Assembly (NCBI GenBank): GCA_012184525.1
Contig: WOFQ01000001.1
Span: 1,736,001 to 1,800,000 of the forward strand
Direction of reading: 5' to 3'
DNA length: 64,000 bases
DNA from: Xenoacremonium recifei
Taxonomy: Eukaryota > Ascomycota > Sordariomycetes > Hypocreales > Nectriaceae
Below the pieces are notes generated by a model. That model was not told the DNA's origin. It was given only the letters and a program-made list of their open reading frames with translations, and searched no databases. Position numbers and translations under genes: made by a program. Every line of letters starts with the position of its first letter. Position 1 is the stretch's first letter. This document shows positions 21,760 through 34,500 of the stretch, one piece after another.

Positions 21760-24700
21760 TCACCTCTGGTCCTTCTTCTCTACCTGCTGCGTTGAGAACG
21801 AGCAGTACTTATCCTTGATCGCCACCACCTCATATGTACCCTCCTGGCCGGCTTTGATGATCTTGGAGTGTTCGTACGAGATGTCATGTCGAGTCTCCAG
21901 TATGACACTCTTCTGACCCTTCTTGGCGTTGGTGCTGCGAGTGTAGGTGAACTCGAAAGGTGGTGTGCCCCAGAACTCGAAGGAGATGTCAACTTCGTTG
22001 CCCTCGTGGATGTCGACGCGGGATTGCTTGCCGCGGCTGATTTGCACACTGGGTAGGGGATGAATGGTCTTGGGGATATTAACCGCGGCTCGGCACTCGC
22101 TAGCCTTGTCGGAAATGCCAGTAATCCTGAAGTCTCCAGGCTTCTCGGCAATGCGGCGGAAGCTGGTGGTAGGCGACTTTGCATTCCAGTGACCATTGAA
22201 CTCGTAGCTGATATCGAAGGGAGGAGTGCCCGCAAGAGTATAGGCAATGCGCTCGCCGACACAGTAATCCTGGCGGGTTTCTAGGGGGTAGATAGACGGC
22301 GCATCGTACAGCTGCAGCTGAACAGAAGGTCCGTTATTATCGTATTTCTGTTGGCATCCACGAGCATCGCTGACCGTGCGGATGCGGACTTGCTGACTTC
22401 CAAGGCGAAGATGCTGCCGGGGTATTCTCATCTTATAAGAGTTCGAGTTGATAGACGATATCCTATAGGTCTCTGGGACAGTTCCTGCTTGGTGCCGGAC
22501 CTCAACCTCGATGTAGAAAGGAGCAACTCCGGTGAGAGTGATGGGAATTGTGTCTTCATACTCCTGTTCTTCCATACAATACTTGAATGATTGACCAGGC
22601 TTTGTAAACGCTGCCGACGGCTTGGCATTGACTCGCTGCCTAATGATAAGAGGATCGAAATTTTTGTTGTCATTGTACAAATTATCTGCAAGAGCAGAGA
22701 ACTTGTAGGTGTAATGACCTGGCTTTGAGGTATCCATGGGAATGGCCGCCTTTGACAGAGGCGCGTCGAATGCTTTGCGGCTGATTGCGGCTGAGCCCTG
22801 GAAGGTCTTGTGCTTCGTTTCATAACCAACATGGTAAGGGGGAGAGCCTGGGTAGTGTGTTAATACGAGTTCAAGGGTCTAAGAGTGTTCGGATTGGCTT
22901 ACCTTTCAAGCGTACTTCGAATCCATCGATGTCGCCCTCGCAAACGTCACGCTTGACGAACACGCCGTCTTGCACAGTGATGCTCTCCGTTTCAACCAAG
23001 GAGATCTCGGGGCGCGGGAACCAATCAACCTGGAAAGTCGAAGCCGGCATGTCCACAATTCCAGGGCACTGGTTGTCGGATACATCAAGAAGTTCGTAAG
23101 TGCCGCGTTCTTTGGCAACAATGTAGTCGTTCGCGTTGGTGGCAACCCTTGTCAGCGTCTCCTTGCTACTATTCAAGTTGCGATACGAGACCGTCCAGGG
23201 AGCCTCGCCCTGTAGGCGTAGTGGCAGGCGCAGCGCCGTATCTTCAACTGCGACGATGCTCTGCTTGTGTTCAAGAGTGCCAAAAGCAACACGAGGGCGC
23301 TGTCGCCGGACCACGATTTTGACCTGGTCTTGCAAAAATGTGCGACATCCACGCTTGTCCTGGACACTGCTCAATGCGAGAATGTAATCACCACCTTTAG
23401 TGAGTCGCGGTGTCTTGAACTTGAATCGGTTGCTTTCGATGTCTGAGGCACGCTCGGTCTTTCGCTTTCCGTCATGTACGATTTCCCATTCCAAAGTGAA
23501 AGGAGCGTCGCCAGTCAAGGCCACGTCCAATTCTACCTCGGACTCGAGACAAGCGCTCATCAATCCGGTCGGATGAACAATTGAGGCCGATGCAGCAGGC
23601 TTGACAACCTGTTCCAGAACCTTGTCATCGCCAGTGAGCGAGAGGCCCGTGTAGATTGCATCGTCAATCGACTGGAAGACGTATTTATGGTGCCCCGCGG
23701 TCTTTGGGATCAGTTCGAGCTGTGATCGGAGACCCGTCACTCGATGCGTTTGCTTGCTCACATGATCGCCGCGGATTATATCATATCGGACGACGAACGG
23801 AGGAGTACCGACAAGATCCAAGTCTACACGTAGACCGATGGAGTTTCCGGCACATTTGTCAGGGATATCCTCGGTTCGAATTGCCAGACGAGGCTCGAGA
23901 GGGTTCAAAAGGAGACATGAGGAGGGCTCCTTAACCTCGCCTCTGCAAGACCCGCTTGAAACAGACTTCAGGGTATAGAGACCCGGTGCTGAGACAGAAG
24001 GCTTGTCATGGGAGTTCCTAGCCGAGTAACTTCCAACGGAAACCTTGTCACCGTGGTCTCCGCTGTTCGTTAGCGAATCAATCGGTGAAAACTCCCAAGC
24101 AATCTCATGAGACGTGTCCTTAACAGGGCCTCCTAAAGCAAAGTCAATGGGCAGCTGGATTGAACGGCCCTTGGCGACTCTGAGGGGGTTGCGTAGATCG
24201 CAGCCATCTAGTCGGATCTTTGGTCTTTCTTTGACCGTGAACTTGTGGTTCAACCCGGGTTTTGCCTTTTCGTATTCGTCAGAGGGTTCGCCATATTTGA
24301 CGACGTTGCCGAAAGCGTCGTGAACTTCATCTACCGAGTATTGCCATTCCCCTGAAGAGGTCATAGACTCATTCAATCCTACATTGACTTCGGCAGGACG
24401 AACCCAGGAGATGTCGTCGGAATCCTCTAGGATGACGCTGGAAGAAGCGCCGGTGAGAGGTGAGGAGAACCCATCGGGCTGAAGACTCTGGAAATGGAAG
24501 CTCAGATCCTTGCCGTTGATTGTTCGACTGTACACTATCTTCAACGGTGGAGTGCCGACCACCTCAAGAGACAGATCGGACAGATCCTGAATACACCGCT
24601 CTGAGTCGGCTGAAGCCTTGATCTTGGCGCGAGGACAAGGAACCACGTAAGTGTCCCGAACTGGCCGCTGGACCTCAAGCTTGTACTCGTCAAGCACTTT

Positions 24701-25650
24701 GCCCAATCGATAGACACCCGGCTTCTTCACAGGATAAGACCAATGGAAGCCTGCAGTTGACTGATCTGCAGACTGGTCCCGAATTTGCTTCGCAATACGG
24801 GCGATGTCGCGTCCCGAAATTTTGATTGTTTCGTGCTTGTTGCTATCCAAATCGATTCGAAGGAGCTCGATCTCCGCTGGGATCGTGGCATTGAAGAATA
24901 TCGGCAGAGAAACAGAATTCTTCCCCTTGCCACCACTCAGACAATAAGGAAGCTGTTCTGGGTTGAGAACAGCTGAGCCTTCCGGGAGAATATTGATAAT
25001 CTGTTTTCCCATGATGAGGGAGTGATTATTGAGGATGCTGGAGACCTTGACATTGTGCTCGGCGACGGAGATTTCGCGATCGTAAAGAACTTTGGCGAAG
25101 CCCAAGAGCCATGATTGCCACGGGATCTATACATGCATCAGCAAAGTCGACAGAAGTAGTAAACAAGTCCCTATCAAGGAGATCAACTGACCGGTATGTT
25201 GAACATCAACATATAGTTCATCACCAAATGAACGGTGTAGACCGTTGTGACAACAGGTTGGGAGAGCTCCAGCCATGGTATCCGAAGCTCAGGGACGCCA
25301 AAGAGAAAGGCGAAGTCAATGAAGATCCACTTCAAGAACAACCACCACGAAGTATCACCATCTTCGACGACCTGAAGCCAATCGTACAGCTTCCAGGCCC
25401 AAAGCAAGGTGTAGACGCCAAAAGTGTAGAGCCGTTGTTGCGGGGCATCGAGAAAGGTCAACGGGATGACGGGTGGGTTAGTGGTATTTTGAACAGGCGA
25501 GTTTTCGGGAGCAAGAGGCAGAGTTGGCGATCGAGTGCCTCTTCCTGAGTTCGTCGAGCTGGCCGTGGTGGGCGTCTCTTGTGGTTTTCGGCGTGCAAGG
25601 GTCGCTGGGGTCGCTGGAAACCCAGACCGCAGTCGGGGAGTCGAGCTCAT
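21760..25650 (-). CDS. POM152: Nuclear pore membrane protein Pom152
   Basis: Three exons on minus: 25650-25192, 25126-22903 and 22847-21760, 1256 residues. The N-terminus is a Ser/Thr/Pro-rich segment ([20 protein letters not shown]). Three hydrophobic stretches follow between about residues 70 and 155 ([53 protein letters not shown]). The remaining 1,100 residues are a chain of Ig-like domains, each marked by a G-x-x-PF/PW turn: [72 protein letters not shown]. In yeast these domains form a flexible luminal string around the nuclear pore membrane ring. Yeast Pom152 has 1337 residues, so this is full length. The exon 1 / exon 2 junction falls in the third membrane segment (NIP-IPWQSW). Confidence 0.94.
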
Positions 25651-26824
25651 CGCATTCCGTGGTGAGGGCCGTGCGTGGAAAGAAGCATTGGGGAGGCGGA
25701 GATGGGGTCAAGAGCCAGTCCCGCGCGTATGGCCGTGAAGGTTGAGGTTGAGGTTGAGGCTGGATGGAGGTCGAAATTCCTTTGGTGAACATTTCCGTCA
25801 CGTCAGGACGCGACCAGAACAAACAGGCTCCAAGCTCTGAGTGTGGGGCTGACCTGATTGGCTGGAAGTGCGCTATGGTACCCATTGTAATTTAGCCCAG
25901 TTCGCGGGGGAAGTTAGCCCGGATTCCAGAAGCTCCCGTCCAGATACCTAAGCTACCTCAGGGTACCTTAACCTGCACCTCAAATAAAGCCATTATAGGG
26001 AGCACCACTCCTCATACTCAGCTTCCCCAGGCCTTGGAATTATTCCTCTATTTCTCGTCTCTCTTGCCTTTTTTTTTTTTCTCTCGTTATAAGCTTAGTG
26101 GTATTCTTTTCCACATGATTACGTCTTGGGCGGTGTTTGTTGATCCGTGACCTCCTCCATCTCCCCTGTTGTTCCTACGAGCACTGTCAAACGCGAGCGA
26201 ACGGATAGACATCAAGCACAACTCACGAATGATGGACTCTCAACTCGTCTAAAGTAGGGAGCCACTAAAAAAAGTCATTTCAAGATTAACGAAGACCTTC
26301 ATCAAAGCATCTTGAGCCCACTCTAAAGGTCACTCATCCAACAGGGCGATGAGAGCTAACCTTAAACCATCCGCTGCCTTGCGTACGAAGCTATTGCAGA
26401 TTCTACCTCCTCCACCGTGTGAAACTAGAAGCCTGCAGCCGGCTTGTTGGAAGCTTTTCCAGTGGTAATAATCTCCTTTGTTCCCTTTGCCGGACTTATA
26501 AGAGCTTCATAAGTGGCGCTTTGGAGTCTGGTTACTTCAGGCAGGTAAGCGAGCTCGGATCCTTTTCTCTTTCCTCCCTTCTTGCTCTACGAACGTGCGT
26601 ACCCGAAGCTAGGCACTCTTTACCACCTTTTCTCCTGCAAGTCGACTCAAGGTCAGCTGCTGCTGATGGCATGCGATTTCTACCTCCAAACCCTTACCTC
26701 ATCGTCTTTACCACACCCACAACTCAACTCATCACCCGATCCTCACCCACCACCATCCTCTCCCAATTTTTTTTAGCTTGTCAGAATTATCCTTTATGTC
26801 GTCACTTCCAGCAAGCATAGCGAA
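25651..26824. other. Divergent promoter region POM152 / UCH
   Basis: About 1.2 kb. It holds a (GTTGAG)3 hexanucleotide run at about 25741-25760, GGTACCT-like words at 25945-25975, and a pyrimidine tract with a long T run at about 26040-26090. A C/T-rich leader from about 26560 to 26780 runs up to the UCH ATG. No gene is supported. Confidence 0.5.
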
Positions 26825-28472
26825 ATGGAGGACCACAATCAGAAAGCTGACGAAGTCGCATTGAACTCCTCAGAAATTGCGAACGGCCGGCGTCTCCGTC
26901 AACTTCCACGACGCTCCTGCGCAAAAGGGGGCAGAACGCCATTGCCAGATCGGGCTCCGAAGTCGCGAGCTACTATGAGTGAGCCTAGACGCAACCCAAA
27001 GCGCAAGGCTAGCGAGGCTACGAGAGAGGCTACGAACCTCCCGGATAATCTCCTGGAAGAAGCACATGTACCCCTCACAACCGCTGATATTGAAGAGTGG
27101 GAGGGGTGGGTTGAACTCGAGTCAGAACCCGTGAGTTTGATCGTCATCTTCGAGACTTATTATCTTTTTGACGTATTTCAGGCGTTCTTCAACATCATTC
27201 TCCGCGATCTTGGAGTTCAAAATGTCAAAGCTCAAGAGGTCTTCTCCATTGATCAAGATTCCCTCGCAATCCTCCCGTAAGACTACCTGCTGCCTTTCGC
27301 TTACGCGTGGCTCACGTCCCCTAGCAAACCGGTTTTTGGTCTAATCTTCCTTTTTCAATATTTCCCTGACGCGGATCCGGAAGACGAACCCGAAGACACC
27401 AGCGATGTCTGGTTTGCCAACCAGGTACGTGAAATTTGTAATGTGTATCAGGACTTTAAACTGATCTCATGGAAGACAACTAACAATGCTTGCGCTACTG
27501 TTGCTCTTCTTAATATCGTAATGAATGCCGAAGACATCGAATTGGGTGAAATGCTGCGGGACTTCAAGGACTCAACTCAAAATCTGAGCACCGCTCTTCG
27601 AGGTCACCAGCTGAGTAGGAATGTTTCTATACGCAGGATTCATAATTCCTTCACTCGCCGGATGGATCACCTCAACGCAGACTTGGCTTTGGAGAACGAG
27701 GTATCTGATGCGAATGCAAAGTCTAAAAGGCGCGCGGCTCCTAAGAAGGGGAAGAAGACACAGTCTAGGAAGAAGAAACCCGACCCGGATTACGGATTTC
27801 ATTTCATTGCCTATGTGCCAGCTGGTGGATACGTGTGGGAGCTTGATGGCTTGAGCAAGAAGCCACACAAGTTAGGTAAGTAGGCTTCAGAGTACGCGTG
27901 TAGCTTCAATGCTGACGAGGACGACAGCCCCGGTTCCCGAAAGTGGCTGGATCAGCGTGGCTCGGCCTCAAATCGAGGCACGAATGCTGCAATACGAAGA
28001 AAATCAGCTCTCGTTTAATCTTCTGGCTCTCTGCCAGAGCCCGCTTGGGGAACACTCTCAAGCCATTGTCCAGTCTTTGGCACGTCTTCGATACCTACAC
28101 TCGACAATGGCGCAAGACCAAACCTTTTCGGAGCTCATCTCCGCCGAAGCAAAGCCTTTGGATATCGAAGACGAGAACGAGCTCGCTCGGTTCCAAATTA
28201 GAAAGTCCGATATAGCTGCAGCAACTATTCCAGAGACTTTCCGAACGAGAGTACACCGACAGGACTTCGATACCCATCTTGCTTATGAAGCACATCAAGA
28301 AGTTATCGTTGACATCAAGTCGGCTATGGGAGAGTATCGTGCCGAACTCCTGGCCATGGCTGACGATGAGAACCGCGTCAAAGGACGGAAGAGCGATTAT
28401 CGCATGGCCATAAATAAATGGGTGACTAAATTAGCAGAGAAAGGGGTTTTGGAGAACATCATCAAGCAGTAG
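26825..28472 (+). CDS. Ubiquitin C-terminal hydrolase, UCH37/BAP1 type (peptidase C12)
   Basis: Five exons: 26825-27130, 27182-27276, 27325-27424, 27476-27875 and 27928-28472, all in phase, 481 residues. Residues 1-90 are a basic, disordered extension. The UCH fold starts at EEWEGWVELESEPAFFNIIL and continues with KPVFGLIFLFQYFPD. Catalytic residues: Cys173 in TTNNACATVALLNIV, His276 in DYGFHFIAYVP and Asp291 in VWELDGLSK. The His-Asp spacing of 15 equals that of UCH37. Between Cys and His lies a K/R-rich insertion of about 27 residues (about 243-270), which places extra sequence in the active-site crossover region. The C-terminus (RKSDYRMAINKWVTKLAEKG) matches the UCH37 ULD tail, which binds the proteasome (Rpn13) or chromatin (INO80 or ASXL) partners. 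The acceptor of exon 4 is AAG, with a good CTGAT branch before it. Confidence 0.88.
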
Positions 28473-28817
28473 ACCTGGATGTGACTCCGTACGGTGCTAT
28501 TACCAAGTCCCTGATTGTCTTGAAAGACGGAGCCAATCTGCGAGAGGATAATTCTGGGATGAGCCAATAATTCTTAGAACTGAAAATAAATAATCATATA
28601 CGAATCCTGCCCTATGGAAGAATGACTCAAGCGTGATGTACCCTTTTTGACCAGCCATCCAGACACTTAGACTAACAAATCGCTATTCCGGAACACCATG
28701 CCATGCCATATCCTGTATCATCCTAGCATTGCCTAAAATGTCTAGTGTTCATTTTGAGTCCATTTCCTTGACGAAGCTGACGTGCGCACGGGGAAGATTG
28801 ACACTTGCCTCTTCATG
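28473..28817. other. Convergent 3' region UCH / FBXO21-like
   Basis: Presumed 3' UTRs of two convergent genes. Includes an AAATAAATAATCATATA stretch near 28585 that could serve polyadenylation of the UCH gene. No gene seen. Confidence 0.4.
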
Positions 28818-30852
28818 TCAGTCGTCGGGGTATTGTTCCTTCATATTCGACACAAAGCTGCATGTGTTTGCATCGAAACGTTTGAAGAATTTCCCAGCCA
28901 GAGCAAAGATATTAGAGGGAATTTGTTGGGGATCATGAATAACAATGATGTTGTCCTCAGCCACCACCTGGCGATCAGGCCCAGTTGAGCGTCTGAAAAT
29001 GTCATTTGCTAGCTCAGGAAGAGGGGGTTAAGAGACTTACAAGCAACTGTAGAAAGTCTGGTTTCGAGGTCGTACGAGGCTGGTGAGCTCAAGGTCGCTA
29101 TTATCATCTACGAACTCGTCAATGGCCACATTGGGTGGCGAGGGTAGACACCGCATACCCTGATCATTCCAGCCGTTGATGACTCCTATCCATCTGTATC
29201 GTTTATGTCGAAAAACTTGGCCTATTTTGTAGGAGACCAAGTGTTGCGTTCCATTATTGCCAGTTCTCTGGGAGACAGGTGCATCTGCGACATCAAGATC
29301 ACGCACGAGACCAATAATCTCCAAAGGGTCATCCCAACCTCGGGCACCATGCCGGGCAAATCGATCTCGTAAAGGGGCAAATCGCTCATGCAGGGGAGAG
29401 AGATACTTCTCAACTAACCAGGCATCTTCATGCCAGTTCTTTGCAAACCGGCGAAGGAAGGGCTCCAAGTTCTCATCCCACTCAAAGACACTGACAGGGT
29501 TTAAGATTAAGGATGCCCAGAAGGCCGAGTAGAGGGCAGCTTCCATATTCATCAAGCCGTCGCCACTAATGAGTCGAACGAGCTCGGGGTTCGCCTGGTC
29601 GCGCAACTCAATCACTCGGGCTGAAGTTGCTTTGATGTTACGTGCAGTCCTCATCGCAACAGAAATGGGGGACACAGGGGCAAGGAAGACATCAGTGCTC
29701 GTTTGCCATCCGAATCGCGACAAGAGGTTTTGAAGGGAAGACATTGGTACCTCGTCATCTGACCCATAAGGATCTAGATACATCCTTTCTCGGGGCGCAC
29801 CGGGAATCGTGACACGGTTCCCGTCTAAAGTCTTGTCGAAATCTGAAACAATGACGGCGTGGACGTGAGTTGGGAATGCGCAGCATTGCGCTTGCAAGTC
29901 CAACCTCTCTGCTAAGCAACAGAAGATGGCACTTGAGATGATCGGGATGGAATCATGATCCGGGTGGCGTAGAGCTTGCCCGATAAGACAGTTGCGCAGA
30001 TTTCGATAATTCCGCTCTGGATTCTGCAAACCCGTCAAACCATTGCGACGGAGCCACCGGTTAAGGGAGAGTGCTTTTTGGCGAGCAGAGAGTTCCATGA
30101 AATCAGGCCTTGATTGACTGAATTCAGCTGCTAAGCTGTCGAGAAGGGAGGATATCTACTAGATGGTCAATTATCATGAAAGTGCCGGAGGGTAGGGAGA
30201 CGTACGTCGTCAAGGTCACCCGGCTGGTCATGAAGAACAAACATATCAAAGGCACCAAGTGCCTTTTCAAGCAGCCTACTTGAGGGAGGACTGCTGGATT
30301 GCTCCACCAGTGATAGCTGGATCTCATGCCAGGTCTCGATTGCGACGCTTCTGTGAATGCTGTCCAGGATGGCATTGCTATGATATCTGGGAGAAACCTA
30401 AGCACAGATTCCAATGCTTCGAGGGAAAGACACGCTCACCTTCTGGCTAGAACATCCTCTGCATGTTCTGGAGTCTGACACTGCTCTAAGAGGAAGTCCT
30501 TCGCATCGTAACCGAAACGACAAATTTGCTCCATTCGCCTGAGTCGGCCAACTCTGGTGGCCAGGATTTCATCGAGGATCCGGGCGACCTGTCCATTGCG
30601 AGACTTGCGAAGGATATATAGGCGTTTCCAGTCAACTTGAGATGCTATCTGTAAAAGCTTACGCTCGAAATCGTGGTCGGGACTCCAGTACATGAAGCTG
30701 CTTTGGCAATGGTATCTCCAAAGCAAAGATGCATTGGCGAGTCGATGGAATCGGTGACAGAGGAACTGAAAGCAGTCAAGAGTATCCTCAGGCGACACAT
30801 AGAACAGCAGGTGCTGCACTATTTCGTCTGGGAGCCGCGTCATGTACATCAT
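28818..30852 (-). CDS. FBXO21-like F-box protein with SirB1-type and YccV/HspQ-type domains
   Basis: Four exons on minus: 30852-30440, 30386-30206, 30155-29041 and 28992-28818, 627 residues, phases consistent. Residues 5-45 are an F-box (RLPDEIVQHLLFYVSPEDTL, then LANASLLWRYHC). A helical linker carries ARRYHSNAILDSIHR and ALGAFDMFVLHDQPGDLDD. The middle (LSARQKALSLNRWLRRNG, IISSAIFCCLAERLDL, AFPTHVHAVI, YLDPYGSDDEVP) is the SirB1/transglutaminase-like domain, with the Cys and His of its core visible. The C-terminus (SYKIGQVFRHKRYRWIGVI, VVAEDNIIVIH) is a YccV-like (HspQ, hemimethylated-DNA-binding) domain. This architecture equals vertebrate FBXO21. The F-box should bind Skp1 and make an SCF ubiquitin ligase. 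No in-frame ATG lies upstream of 30852. Substrates are unknown. Confidence 0.9.
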
Positions 30853-31541
30853 GGATGCATGAGCACGGCTTCGGGTTGGAGGTGAGGGCCAGGACGAAGG
30901 CGGTGAATCTTCGCAAAGTTCGTGGATTGTTATGAAGAGCGGTAGTCGGAGGCGAGAGAGCGCAACCGAAGCATTACACCGATTTTATCCATCCACAGAA
31001 ATGACTGTCGATCAGTGTGATGATAATGTCATCACGCTCCCTTGGCCGACACCAGCACGGATCCCCCTCTGCGATTCTCGGGGTTCTTTCATAAAATTGT
31101 ACATGTAGGGAAATAAGTGGCTGCAACGGCTATCGGGGTACTGAGTGGAGTTGTCTATCGAGGGAGCGCGTGATACCGCGACTGGCAAATTGCATCAACT
31201 GAAGCCGATGAGTCAGCCGAATCGAGGAATGCCAACGCACCTCGAAAACGCTATACCAAAAGAGGATAGAAAGTAAACAAAACGCGACAGGCGCACCCGA
31301 TGAAACCAAGCGCGATACAATTCCGCCGGGCCCATCATAGCTTTTACTATCATTACTTCACTTACAACTCGCTCCCCTCCAAGAGCTCTATTGATTCCTC
31401 GTACAGCTTTCTATAGCTTCGGACGTCGCCCACGACCTGAACACCCATCTTACGAAGCACGCGCCTGGTTTTATATGATATGCATCGTCGCCCGCACCCG
31501 TGCCGTTTCTAGACTATCCGCCATCTCTACCGCCCGCCGCG
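30853..31541. other. Divergent promoter FBXO21-like / spindle-pole protein
   Basis: About 690 bases between divergent starts. The right side is C/T-rich (31340-31400), as in fungal core promoters. A frame that opens at 31500 starts with GTG and only extends the spindle-pole protein artificially. No gene is seen. Confidence 0.5.
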
Positions 31542-34500
31542 ATGGTCCAACCAGGCTATGGCGGCGCGCTCGACACCCCGCGAACCAACCTTGGCGATGC
31601 GACGTATCTCAGCCGACAGCCTGACTTCGCAGACATCTCGCAAGAGGCATCCTTTCAATCACCGCCGAAAGAGGGCAACTTCCTCCAACAGCTGCGCAAT
31701 GGCCGCTCAAACGGCATCAACTTGCGAACCCCGCGCCAACGAGGCCCTCTGTCCGACCGGCGAAATCTTCCTCCCAGCATTGGAGGTGCCGAGTTCACAC
31801 CCCTTCTCAAGTCAGCAACCAGAAACAGCGTCCGGCGGTATGGTAAGGAGAATGGCGCCGCCGTCCCGAACACGCCTGCGCTGGACCAGATCGATGAGGG
31901 CGATGTGACTTCGATCCCGCGAATGGACACGTCCATATATACGGGGTCGCGTAACCAGTCATATATGGACAACACTCTGCCTCAAGTCGATACCAGTAGT
32001 GCCGCCTCGACTCCAATGGCATTGCCTCCCCGACGCGGCGGCGACAAAGGCCCCCTCAACGACGGAAACCAGCTTTCACTTCGAGAACAAGAAAACGTGA
32101 TTGACAGGATCGAGAAGGAAAACTTTGGCCTCAAGCTCAAGATTCACTTCCTTGAGGAAGCCCTTCGAAAGGCGGGCCCCGGCTTTAGTGAAGCAGCCTT
32201 GAAGGAGAACACAGAGCTCAAGGTGGACAAAGTTACTATGCAACGAGAGCTCCATCGATACAAGAAGCACCTCACCGTCGCTGAGAAGGATCTTGAGAGC
32301 TATCGTCAGCAAATGATTGAATTCCAAGACAAGGCCAAGCGAAAATACGCGGGAGAGGCCCAGAAAGCTGAGATGGAGCACCTGCGCCAGACTTTGGAGG
32401 AACGAGAAGCAGATATCGAGCACCTTAATCGCCAACTCGACCAAGAGCAAAGAGGCAATGTTCAAGTGGAGAAACTTCAGGATGATATCGGAGACTTGGA
32501 GGCGGATCTCCGAGAAAAAGATCGACAGTTGACCGAACGCGAGGATGAGCTGGAGGATGTGAAGGACAAGCTCGAAGATCTGAAAGAGCGCTTGGACGAA
32601 GCAGAAGAGAGAGCCAAGGATGCACAACGCCGAGCAATTGAGCTCGAGGAGAAGGCTCAACATAGTGAGGAGTTGGACGATGCAAAAGACACGATTCAGG
32701 ACCTGGAGCACAACGTGCGACGCCTAGAAGAACAGATCGAAGAGATGAAGGAAAAGATGGAAGATGCCATCTCACAAAAGGAACGCGCCGAAGGTGACTT
32801 GGAAGAACTTCAAGAAGAGATGTCAAACAAGTCTGTCGTCACGAAGGGCCTGTCGCGCCAAATCGAAGAGAAGCTCGCGCGGTTGCAAGACGAATTGGAC
32901 AAATCCAATGAGGAATACGGCGCCCTGGAGACGAAGCTTGTTGAAGCCAACAACGAGAACGACTCTCTCAAGGCCACGGTCAAGGATTTGCGGAAAGAGC
33001 AGGACAAGGTTGAACGTGAACGACGCTCCATGGCGACCAAGTTGGATGATCTAGACAAGGCGAATGATGAGTACGCAAGTCTGGAGAAGGAGCTTGACGA
33101 GGCCAGCCAAGAAAACGACAAACTCAAGTCTACCATCAAAGATTTGCGACGAGAGCAAGAAAAGTTTGATCGTGAACGGCGGAAAATGACCGCTACTGCC
33201 GAGGAGCTGGACAAGTCTGGCCAGGAGTACGCCGCCCTGGAAAAGGAACTGGCCGAAGTCAACCGAGAGTACGAGAGCCTCAAATCTAACTTCAAAGAGT
33301 CCCGGTGGGACCAAGAGAAGTTCAATAGGGAACGCGAATCTCTGACAAGGAGAATCGAAGAGCTAGAGGCAGATGCTCTCGCTCAAAGTGACGAGAAAAA
33401 CCTGCTCCAAGCACGACATGATTCTCTCATCAGCGAGTCTACAGCCCTTCAGAACGAGGTTTCCAAGCTCGAGAAAGAGGTCCGAGATCTTCAACAAAGC
33501 CTAACAAAGGAGCGCGACCACGCCTTGGAAATCGAGAGAGACATCCGTAGCCAATACCGCGACGAGATAGAACGCCTCAATGAGGAAATATCTGACCTTC
33601 AAGCCGAAATCAGGGAGAGAGACAATCTCTACGACAATGACAGCGAGAAGTGGGAGACAGAAAAGCGGAATCTTGAATCTGAGCGCGATCGTGCTGAAGA
33701 GAAGGCCGCTGGCCTGCAAAGAACAATCGACCGGTTACGTGAGGCAGAGGGAACATTGTCCAACAAAGAATCAAAACTTCAACAAGCGATGGACAGCGAA
33801 GCGGATCGGCACAAGAGCGAGGAGGCAGTGTTGACGCGTCAAATTGAAGACCTGCAAGATGCTCTTGAGACTCGACAGACATTGCTGAATAGCATACGCA
33901 ATGAGCTATCGGCGGTCCGAGACGAGCTACGGCAGGCAAATATCAACTACCAGACTCAATCAGACAAGGTTGCTGCTCTTGAGGACGAAGTTGAGGTTTT
34001 GCAGACGACTTTGGACGACGAACAAGGATCTGGACGCCAAGAGCTAGATGCTGCTCGACGAGAATGCGATCGTCTTAGGAAGGAAATCGAGCGACGTGTT
34101 CAAGACTATGAGCACCAGCTTAGTGCGATTCAAGCCGCCAACGGTGATGGCAATGCGGAGATGTCCATCATTCGCAAAGACCTCTCGGCTGCTCGGCAAA
34201 AAGAAATCGATTTCTTGCAACGAGAGTCGGAAAACGCTGGTGTTGTCAGGAGCCTCAATCGACAAATCGCCGAGCTGGAGCACCGTATTCAGGACTACGA
34301 GCGCCAGATAAACAGCATGCATGGAAGTCCTAAGAAAGACGACAATGCTGAGTTATCTCTCATTCGCCGGGATCTTTCTTCTGCGCGCCAAAAAGAGCTC
34401 GAGTTCATCCATCAAGAAGCAGAACACCGGGAGGTTGTCAAGGGGCTCAAGAAACAGATCAACGAACTCGAGCATAGAGTCCATGACTATGAGCTTCGGT

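Noticed and set aside
25741..25760. (GTTGAG)3 as interstitial telomere repeat
   Set aside because: Fungal telomeres of this group are TTAGGG; three hexamers of another sequence are only a simple repeat.
25478..25885. Upstream minus frame with QPQPQP run near POM152
   Set aside because: It uses another frame than POM152 and overlaps its first exon. The QP run comes from the (GTTGAG)3 simple repeat.
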